Shown here one piece after another: positions 1-5,466 of a DNA stretch of 10,406 nt. The notes below the pieces were generated by a model. The model made no database searches. It was not told where the DNA came from and saw only the letters and a list, made by a program, of their open reading frames with translations. The stretch is taken from NCBI GenBank assembly GCA_030040035.1, contig JASHUJ010000195.1:1-10406 (forward strand). The letters run 5' to 3'. Positions within the stretch are counted from its first letter, which is position 1; every line of letters begins with the position of its first letter. The translations under genes were made by a program, and so were the position numbers. This DNA is from Thermoplasmata archaeon (GTDB lineage: Archaea > Thermoplasmatota > Thermoplasmata > Lutacidiplasmatales > UBA184).

Positions 1-415
1 GAGAAGTTCGGCCCGGCGGTCCGGCGCTCGGAAGGGACAACCGGGGCGCGGATCGCCCGAGGATCCCAGCCCAGTCGTCCGGTCCGAAGATCTCGGTCGG
101 GGGAGCCGCGAGCTCGCGCGCCTCCCCATCCTGCCGGACGACGACGTTGAACGACCGGATCGCCCCGTCCAGCTCGGCGGTCTTCGAGAGCACGCGCCGG
201 ATGGCGACGAGGACCTGGTCCGCGAGCTCGGTCGCGTGGTAGCCCTCGGGCGTCGCCTCGAGGAGATGGTGGTCGAGGCAGAACCTCGCGTAGCTGTCGA
301 AATAGCCCGGGTTCAGGTTCGCGAGCCCGATGATCCGGGTCTTCCGGGAGGCCCGACGGCTGGCATCGAGGAAGTCGTGCAGCACCTCGAGGCGCGTTCG
401 GTAGATCCGCCCCAT
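1..415 (-). CDS. Archaeal winged-helix DNA-binding protein (HTH_45-like), 3' end cut by window
   Basis: This reading frame is open from ATG at 415 to the window edge, giving 138 codons without a stop. Residues 1-75 look like the archaeal winged-helix family HTH_45: a first helix (RLEVLHDFLDASRRA), a second containing TRIIGLANLNPGYFDSYARF, then HHLLEATPEGYHATELADQV, which fits the recognition helix end and the wing ending in a T-E pair. A further helix follows at about 70-85. The stretch after residue 95 is proline- and glycine-rich with no clear domain. These proteins are usually small, dimeric transcription regulators or antitoxin-like DNA binders; the target is unknown. An AGGTGG Shine-Dalgarno-like stretch sits 2 nt upstream of the ATG, rather close, and an in-frame GTG at 421 is an alternative start. 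The family call is from the sequence pattern; regulation of the neighbouring operon is only a guess. Confidence 0.75.
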   Translation of the reverse strand, partial: MGRIYRTRLEVLHDFLDASRRASRKTRIIGLANLNPGYFDSYARFCLDHHLLEATPEGYHATELADQVLVAIRRVLSKTAELDGAIRSFNVVVRQDGEARELAAPPTEIFGPDDWAGILGRSAPRLSLPSAGPPGRTS

Positions 416-476
416 GTCCACCTGAGCCGGTGGGAGAATCGCGAGCCCATCCGCTGGCCTCCCGAAGTCGAGAGGC

Positions 477-485
477 GATTTAATG
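477..485 (-). promoter_or_regulatory. TATA-like box for the winged-helix gene
   Basis: On the minus strand this reads CATTAAATC, an isolated AT-rich patch in very GC-rich DNA. It lies about 65 nt upstream of the ATG at 415, so a start of transcription about 25 nt downstream would leave a leader of roughly 35-40 nt. That leader fits the AGGTGG motif just before the start. The box is inferred from composition and spacing only. Confidence 0.45.
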
Positions 486-540
486 GTGCGCGCGCGGCGG
501 GCTCCGTGGGACGATCGGAGACCCGGGCGAGGGGTCGCGT

Positions 541-1737
541 CTACGAGTCCGCGACGGCGGCGCCCGACCGGGTGCTCGTGGGAAGACCCGTCGGCGCGCC
601 CGGAACGTCGGGGAGCTCCGGGGCTCCGGTCGGGCGGTCCTTCAGGATGAAGTCGCCCAGCGACGGGTGGCTGACGATCGCATACCACGGTGCGAGGGCG
701 TCGATCAAGGCGCCGACGAGGCCGTGCACCACGAACCGGAACGCCGACACGCGACGCAGCAGGTACTCGGAGTGCATCCGGTACCCTTCCACGTACGCCG
801 TGACCATCGACACCCAGACGAATCCGGTGAAGATGCCGGTGACGAGCAGGAGCGGGCCGTAGTGGAACGCCACGCTCGCGATCAGCACCGCGATCGAGGG
901 GAGCGCCGAGAACCAGGAAAGGGCTGAATAGAAGAGCGTGAGGCGCCGCCGGGCGGAGAGCTCGGGCGAGCGGTGGACCGCCCAGATGACGCCGTGCATC
1001 CAGCGGCGCCGCTGCTTCAATTGGTCGCGCAGCGTGAAGGCGCCTTTCTCGTACGCGAACCCCTTGAGGACGCCGAACACCGAACCGTACTTGTGCCGCA
1101 CCCGGATCTCGAACGTCAGATCCTCGGCGGGCGCATACCCGCGCGCATCCCAGCCCACCGAGTCCTCGACGTCCGCGCGCACGAGGATGTGCGAACCGTG
1201 GAATCCGGCCGAGGGGTTGCCGGGAAGGGTCATCGAGTCGAGCACCCGGAAGTCGTCGTAGGAACGCGTGACCTCCTGGATGTGGCTCGGCGATCCGGTC
1301 CAATCGATGGGGTAGAGGATGATCCCGACGCCGACGAGCTTCGGCCCCCGGACGAAGTCCGCGATCCCGGCGAGCGTGTCCTGCCCGACGCACGTCTCCT
1401 CGTCCTGGTGGTAGATCCAGACCCGGTCGTTCGAGAGGCCGTCCCGGCCGCGTTGCTCGACCGCGTACTGGAGCGCTCGGGCCTTTCCGCTCGTCCCGAG
1501 CGGCGTCCGGTAGTCCGACGGCACGACGAGCACCCGCGCGCCCTCGCGGCGGAGCTGTTCGTACGTGTCCGGGGAGGAGGCGTAGCCGTCCGGCTCGATG
1601 ACGAGCCAGAGCCGCGGAAGGTAGCCCTGCCGGGGCGTGTGCCGCGCCCAGTACAGCACGGAACGCGCGCTCTCGGCGATCGCGCGATGGTTCCGCCCGA
1701 TCGCCGTGATCTGGAAGATGACGGTGGGCGATCTCAT
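541..1737 (-). CDS. Membrane-anchored family-2 glycosyltransferase, Egghead/BRE-3-like
   Basis: A 398-residue GT2 enzyme predicted to transfer a sugar from an activated donor on the cytoplasmic face of the membrane. The catalytic domain fills residues 1-255: KARAL at 85-89, a DEE metal/nucleotide motif at 112-114 (HQDEET), an AED catalytic-base motif at 204-206 and the QRRRW motif at 242-246. Hydrophobic segments at about 266-290, 295-315 and 332-355 anchor the C-terminus. The order HxDEET, FHGSHILV, AED, YEKGAFTL, QRRRW followed by GVIWAVH resembles the metazoan Egghead/BRE-3 beta-mannosyltransferases (Pfam Glyco_trans_2_3), as I remember them. The tail has FILKDR at 363-368, which may match the acceptor-side gating loop of processive relatives. 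The ATG overlaps the stop of the upstream gene (ATGA), so translation is probably coupled. Donor and acceptor cannot be read from sequence; lipid or S-layer glycosylation is possible. Confidence 0.88.
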   Translation of the reverse strand: MRSPTVIFQITAIGRNHRAIAESARSVLYWARHTPRQGYLPRLWLVIEPDGYASSPDTYEQLRREGARVLVVPSDYRTPLGTSGKARALQYAVEQRGRDGLSNDRVWIYHQDEETCVGQDTLAGIADFVRGPKLVGVGIILYPIDWTGSPSHIQEVTRSYDDFRVLDSMTLPGNPSAGFHGSHILVRADVEDSVGWDARGYAPAEDLTFEIRVRHKYGSVFGVLKGFAYEKGAFTLRDQLKQRRRWMHGVIWAVHRSPELSARRRLTLFYSALSWFSALPSIAVLIASVAFHYGPLLLVTGIFTGFVWVSMVTAYVEGYRMHSEYLLRRVSAFRFVVHGLVGALIDALAPWYAIVSHPSLGDFILKDRPTGAPELPDVPGAPTGLPTSTRSGAAVADS

Positions 1738-2402
1738 CCCTCCACCCCGGTTTCGAGGTGGTTGCGGTCGAGGATCCGCTGCGTGCCGCGGAAAGAGAGG
1801 ACGAAGAACGGTACCGGGATGAGCCAGACGACCGGTAGGACCGCCATCCACAGCACGGGCATCGGTTCGCGCGCGAGGACGTTGAGGACCTCCAGCGCGG
1901 CCGAGATCCCGACGGCGAGCCCCAGCGTCCAACCCAGGATCCGGCGGCGACGCGACTTGAGCCGCCCGACGGTCCGGTCGTAGCGGTCCGTGGTATAGTC
2001 CTGGTACGAGGCCGCGGGGAAGCCGGTCGGGCAGATGGCGAGCGGCTCCGCGATCGCGCCGGACGATAGGGATGGGATCACGCCTTCCGCCGACTCGTCC
2101 CACTCGGGGCGCTCGTCGCGCGGGGCCGCGGCCGCGTCGAACCCGACGCCGGCCTCCGAGACGAGGAATTGCAGCTCCCGCGCGGCCCGCTCCAGCTCCT
2201 CATGGATGCCCGCCACCCGTTCCTGCACCGGACCCTTGAGCGAACCGTCGCGGTCGAGTTGCCCGCCGAGCTGGAGCGCCAGGCGATGCGCGGTCTCGAT
2301 CCGTTCGCCGAGATACAGCGCGGGGAAGCCCGGCGGGCTCGACTCGACCGGGAGATCCGGCTCGAGGAGAGGGCCGCCGTGCGAGGTGCGTCGCTCCAGC
2401 AC
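1734..2402 (-). CDS. Coiled-coil protein with two C-terminal membrane helices, partner of the glycosyltransferase
   Basis: I do not recognise a named family. From the GTG at 2402 the protein has 222 residues: a region rich in charged helix-formers at 32-83 that looks like two amphipathic or coiled-coil helices, an acidic linker at 84-120, a basic patch (KSRRRR, 149-154) and two hydrophobic helices at about 155-177 and 181-204. The basic patch before the first helix suggests that the long N-terminal part is cytoplasmic. The stop overlaps the start of the glycosyltransferase by 4 nt, so the two proteins are probably made together; a scaffold or membrane partner for the enzyme is a fair inference. 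The GTG at 2402 is probably not the true start, because the same frame stays open with protein-like codons up to 2654 (see the next entry). Confidence 0.7.
   Translation of the reverse strand: MLERRTSHGGPLLEPDLPVESSPPGFPALYLGERIETAHRLALQLGGQLDRDGSLKGPVQERVAGIHEELERAARELQFLVSEAGVGFDAAAAPRDERPEWDESAEGVIPSLSSGAIAEPLAICPTGFPAASYQDYTTDRYDRTVGRLKSRRRRILGWTLGLAVGISAALEVLNVLAREPMPVLWMAVLPVVWLIPVPFFVLSFRGTQRILDRNHLETGVEG
1738..1748 (-). promoter_or_regulatory. Shine-Dalgarno-like site inside the upstream gene
   Basis: The minus strand reads GGGGTGGAGGG immediately before the ATG at 1737. The GGTG part lies 5 nt from the start and pairs well with the archaeal 16S anti-SD sequence. It lies within the last codons of the upstream gene and supports internal initiation or coupling at the ATGA overlap. 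Confidence 0.5.
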
Positions 2403-2654
2403 TTCCGCTTCGCGGAAGCTGCGGAGCTCCTTCGTCAGTCGTTCGAGCTCGGCGAGCGCGTTCGCGACGGCGATCCGGTTGGCTTCGCGTCGGTCCCGCG
2501 GCGCGGGATGCGCGGAGGCGCCCGGGCCGGACCCCCGAGGGGTGGGGGGATCGGCGGCCGGGGGGGATTCGACGGCTACCTGCTCGTCGGACAGTCGTTC
2601 CTCCGCTCGGTCAATCCATCGACCGAACGGGCTCGGTCCCCCGGATTCACGCTA
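2403..2654 (-). other. In-frame N-terminal coding extension of the coiled-coil gene, without a usable start codon
   Basis: Reading the frame of the coiled-coil gene upstream from 2402, there is no stop until TAG at 2652-2654. The residues look real: a helix (ALAELERLTKELRSF) that runs directly into the gene's own helix, preceded by a proline/acidic linker and a short amphipathic start (RWIDRAEERLSDEQ). No ATG, GTG or TTG occurs in this frame; the nearest odd option is ATT at 2615. A GTG at 2650, about 37 nt downstream of the TATA centre, is in another frame. Adding one base to the C run at 2638-2642 would join that GTG to this frame and yield an N-terminus of V-N-P-G-G-P-S-P-F-G. The coding call rests on residue and codon pattern. 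Confidence 0.6.
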
Positions 2655-2682
2655 AGCGACTGTGAAAAGTCGCGGACCCTGC

Positions 2683-2690
2683 TTATTAAT
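2683..2690 (-). promoter_or_regulatory. TATA-like box driving the coiled-coil/glycosyltransferase operon
   Basis: The minus strand reads ATTAATAA, the most AT-rich patch nearby. Transcription starting about 25 nt downstream would begin near 2660, with a GTG at 2650 close by. This fits an archaeal promoter with a very short leader. Confidence 0.55.
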
Positions 2691-2740
2691 CTCTCGTCAG
2701 CTCTCGAGGGCGCGCTAGGCTCCGGCACGCAGCGGAAACG

Positions 2741-2748
2741 AATTTAAG
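2741..2748 (+). promoter_or_regulatory. TATA-like box driving the ClC gene
   Basis: The plus strand reads AATTTAAG, preceded by a purine-rich CGGAAACG that could be a TFB recognition element. It diverges from the minus-strand box about 55 nt away, so the two transcription units probably share this short control region. The transcript would start near 2770. Confidence 0.5.
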
Positions 2749-3104
2749 GAGGGGCGGGGGGCGACCTACCCGACCGGTTACGGGACCTCCATAAGTTCGC
2801 CCGCGCGTATCGGCCCCCGATCCCCGAAGGTGAGCGGGCCACGCCGACCGACACGTCCCAACCCCGTGCGCACCCGGCCTCCCGCCCGCCGCCGCGCGCT
2901 CCGGGATTTCGGGAGCGCTGGTCGCGGACCGTCCGCCACTACCGGGCCGGCGCGTGGACGAGCGTCTATCGAGATCTCGCGCGCTGGACGCTCATCGCGG
3001 TCCCGATCGGCGTCGTCGCCGGTCTCGGGGCGATCGCGTTCTACGAGCTGATCGAGATCACCTCGACGTTCTTCCTCTCGCAGATCGCGGGCCTCACGCT
3101 CCCG
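2748..3104 (+). other. In-frame N-terminal coding extension of the ClC gene (carries helix B), no canonical start codon
   Basis: The frame of the ClC gene is open from just after TAA at 2745-2747. The part at about 2985-3080 encodes WTLIAVPIGVVAGLGAIAFY and the following ELIEITSTFFLSQ, which matches helix B of ClC proteins. The coding region must therefore start before about 2985. Upstream is a proline- and arginine-rich, probably disordered tail. No ATG, GTG or TTG lies in this frame between 2748 and 3104. GTG codons at 2830 and 2866 lie in a different frame and would be joined to this one by one extra base, for example in the C run at 2862-2865. Confidence 0.7.
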
Positions 3105-4772
3105 GTGGAGGGAACCTCGTCCGTCAGCCAACTCGCCTGGTCGAGCTCGTTCCCGCGCGTCCTGCTCGTGCCGTTGGTGATGGTGTTCGGCGCCTTCCTG
3201 GTCGGCGCGATCGCGTGGGCCTACGCGCCCGAGATCGCGGGCCACGGGACCGACGCCACGATCCGCGCCTTCCACCGGGGCGCGGGCCGCATCCGGGCGC
3301 GCGTGCCGATCCTCAAGACGATCGCGAGCGCCCTCACGCTCGGGACCGGAGGGAGCGGCGGCCGCGAGGGCCCGGTCTCCCAGATCGGCGGCGGCTTCGG
3401 GTCGTTGTGGGCGGACGTGATGCAGCTCGGCGACCGGGACCGACGCGTGGCGCTCGCGACGGGGATGGGCGCCGGCATCGGAGCGATCTTCCGCGCGCCG
3501 CTGGGCGGCGCCGTCTACTCGGCCGAGATCCTCTATACCGCCGACTTCGAGCCCGAGGTCTTCGTCCCGGCGATCATCGCCTCGGTCGTCGCGTATTCGG
3601 TCTATTCCTCGGCGCTCGGCTTCCACACGCTGTTCGCGACCCCGGCCTCGCTCGTCAACTACACGTTCAACCCCGTCCGCCTCCCGCTCTACGCGGTCCT
3701 CGGGGTGGTCTGCGGGGGCGCGGGGCTCCTGTTCATTCGGATGTATCGGTCGAGCGAGACGTGGTTCGCGGCTCGCGGTGGGCACCCGATCGTGCGCCCG
3801 GCGATCGGGGCGGCCCTGGCGTCGTCGATCTTCCTGATCGCGTACTTCGCCCTGCCCGAACAGGCGCACTTCGCCGCGCTCTCCTCGCTCAGCATCGGCT
3901 ACGGGTTCGTCCAGGTCGCGCTCCTGGGCCTCCTCTCGCCCGGGGGATTCCCGCTCCTCGTCTTCCTCATCCTCGCCGCCGCGATCTTACTGCGGATGAG
4001 CATGACCTCGCTCGTCGTCGGGAGCGGGGGAAGCGCCGGTCTCTTCGGGACGAGCGTCGTCGTCGGCGCCTTCATCGGCACCGCGATCGGCGGGGGCTTT
4101 CACGATCTGCTTCCCGGTCTCGTGCCCCTCTCCGTGGTGGCGGTGTTCTCGATCGTCGGGATGATGTCGTTCTTCGGCGGCATCTCGAAAGCACCGCTGG
4201 CCGTCCTGATCATGGTCACGGAGATGGCCGGCAGCTACACCGTGCTCCCCGCGGCGATGCTCGCGATCTTCGTTGCGTACGTCGTGACCGGACGCTCCCA
4301 CATCTACACCGAGCAGGTGCCGAGCCGGATCGAGAGCCCGGCGCACCTCGACGAGTACCGCGCGTACTTCCTCGCCTCGACGCAGGTCGGCGAGATCGCG
4401 GCCCAGCAGTCGGAGGCCGTCCCCCCGTCGACCCTCGTGCCCGAGGCGATCCGAACGGCCCTCGCGCACGGCCGGTCGATCTTGTCGATCGACGCGGACG
4501 GTACGTGGTGGGGGTGGGTCCCCCTCGGGGACCTGCTCGACGTCCCGGTCGAGCGACGGGCGACGACCCGGGTCGCCGAGCTCGCCCAACCGGCGGAAGT
4601 CGTCCTCGCCAGCGATACGTCGGCCGAGGAGGCGCTGCGTCGGATGGATGAGGCGGGGGCGACCGTCGCGGCGGTCGTCGCCGTCGCCGAACCGGTACGG
4701 GTGGTCGGCGTCGTGACGCGGCAGGGGATCCGGGACCGCGAGACCGCCGTGACACGGACCGCGCCTCGGTAG
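3105..4772 (+). CDS. ClC-family chloride channel/transporter with C-terminal CBS pair
   Basis: An integral membrane protein for chloride or related anions. From GTG 3105, the first conventional start, it has 555 residues. The ClC signatures are in order: YAPEIAGHGTD at 40-50 (the GSGIP position, here GHGTD), GREGP at 86-90 with the gating glutamate E88, PLGGAVYSAEI at 132-142, GSGGSAGLFGTS at 306-317 (the GxFxP region) and Y401 (HIYTEQ), which fits the chloride-coordinating tyrosine. Residues about 425-545 form two degenerate CBS motifs, which in this family bind nucleotides and modulate activity. The position of the internal proton glutamate of the E. coli antiporter appears to be I142, and the GxFxP proline is T316. 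Whether it is a channel or an H+ exchanger cannot be settled from this. The true start lies upstream, since helix B is encoded before 3105. It is transcribed divergently from the glycosyltransferase operon. Confidence 0.93.
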   Translation: MEGTSSVSQLAWSSSFPRVLLVPLVMVFGAFLVGAIAWAYAPEIAGHGTDATIRAFHRGAGRIRARVPILKTIASALTLGTGGSGGREGPVSQIGGGFGSLWADVMQLGDRDRRVALATGMGAGIGAIFRAPLGGAVYSAEILYTADFEPEVFVPAIIASVVAYSVYSSALGFHTLFATPASLVNYTFNPVRLPLYAVLGVVCGGAGLLFIRMYRSSETWFAARGGHPIVRPAIGAALASSIFLIAYFALPEQAHFAALSSLSIGYGFVQVALLGLLSPGGFPLLVFLILAAAILLRMSMTSLVVGSGGSAGLFGTSVVVGAFIGTAIGGGFHDLLPGLVPLSVVAVFSIVGMMSFFGGISKAPLAVLIMVTEMAGSYTVLPAAMLAIFVAYVVTGRSHIYTEQVPSRIESPAHLDEYRAYFLASTQVGEIAAQQSEAVPPSTLVPEAIRTALAHGRSILSIDADGTWWGWVPLGDLLDVPVERRATTRVAELAQPAEVVLASDTSAEEALRRMDEAGATVAAVVAVAEPVRVVGVVTRQGIRDRETAVTRTAPR

Positions 4773-4795
4773 GCTCGGCGAGGGACCCGGTCCGG

Positions 4796-4800
4796 AAAAA
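4796..4800 (-). terminator. Possible oligo-T terminator of the small membrane protein gene
   Basis: The minus strand has a TTTTT run about 75 nt after the stop of the 4874-5272 gene. Archaeal transcription often ends at such T runs without a strong hairpin. The plus-strand ClC gene, which converges here, has no T run after its stop. Confidence 0.3.
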
Positions 4801-4873
4801 TCGAGGCGAGAAGGGGTTGGATCCGTCGCTCCCGTCAGCCGAACGGGGCCGGCGGAGGCGACGACGGGCGTTC

Positions 4874-5272
4874 CTACGCCGCGTTCACCACGGCGCCGGC
4901 CGCCTTCTTCGCGGGTTCCACGAGGAACAGGACCCCCGCGAGGAAGACGAACAGCGAGCCGATGAGCGCGAGGAGGTCCGCGCCGACGCCGACCACCAGC
5001 CAGCCGAGGACGGCGAGCACGACGAGGACGACGCCGCTCGCGAGCGGGCGGCCGCTCCAGTCGTGGTGACCGAGCCACGCGAAGAACAACGCGAGCCCGC
5101 CGACCACGAAGAAGACCACCGCCTCGCTCGCGGCACCCAGGGCGCCGATCGGGTGGCCGAGGACCAGGTCCGCGGCGCCGACCAGGAGGCTCACGAGCCC
5201 CCCGAGGGCGATGAGGACGCCCCCGAGCGCGCCGAATCCGTAGCCGAGACGCTGCTCTGTCAACTCTGACAT
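4874..5272 (-). CDS. Small four-helix membrane protein, unknown function
   Basis: A 132-residue, very hydrophobic protein that I cannot assign to a named family. Four membrane helices are visible at about 13-36, 48-66, 78-96 and 99-118, with short loops; the loop between helices 2 and 3 holds GHHDWSGRP. The glycine- and alanine-rich helices resemble small DUF-type archaeal membrane proteins. The ATG at 5272 is supported by a GGGGGTGA stretch about 10 nt upstream, matching the anti-SD sequence. It stands alone: the ClC gene converges on it, and the next minus-strand gene upstream ends about 195 nt away, so it probably has its own promoter, though I see no strong TATA box. Confidence 0.75.
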   Translation of the reverse strand: MSELTEQRLGYGFGALGGVLIALGGLVSLLVGAADLVLGHPIGALGAASEAVVFFVVGGLALFFAWLGHHDWSGRPLASGVVLVVLAVLGWLVVGVGADLLALIGSLFVFLAGVLFLVEPAKKAAGAVVNAA

Positions 5273-5280
5273 CTTTTCTG

Positions 5281-5290
5281 GTTCACCCCC
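5281..5290 (-). promoter_or_regulatory. Shine-Dalgarno-like site of the small membrane protein gene
   Basis: The minus strand reads GGGGGTGAAC, with GGTGA 10 nt before the ATG at 5272. It is a good anti-SD match at a slightly long distance. It supports that start and a transcript with a leader. The rest of the 5273-5466 gap is GC-rich with no gene visible. Confidence 0.45.
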
Positions 5291-5466
5291 TTCGAACTAG
5301 CTCTGCGTCGAGAACGACCGGACCTTCTCCCGGTCACCGCCGCAGGCGACAGTCTCCCGGGGGTGCGCGGGCTACATGAAGGTATGTCCCGGGCGGGGGG
5401 CCCGTCCGCGCCGTGCCGTCGCATGGCAGCCCGCGCGCCGGGCGAATCCTCCGACCCCGCCCGCCG

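Noticed and set aside
236..862. Plus-strand open frame spanning the winged-helix gene and the glycosyltransferase end
   Set aside because: It is antisense to two genes with recognisable domains and runs through the promoter gap; no protein-like features.
2169..2747. Plus-strand open frame of 192 codons antisense to the coiled-coil gene
   Set aside because: Composition is shadow-like, and it crosses the divergent promoter region; the minus-strand frame has helical and membrane segments and the ATGA overlap.
2954..4651. Plus-strand open frame of 565 codons
   Set aside because: It overlaps the ClC gene in another frame and is arginine-rich without hydrophobic segments; the ClC motifs lie in the 3105 frame.
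5377..5398. Possible inverted repeat around CTACATGAAGGTATG
   Set aside because: The arms do not pair well once aligned; only a few bases match.
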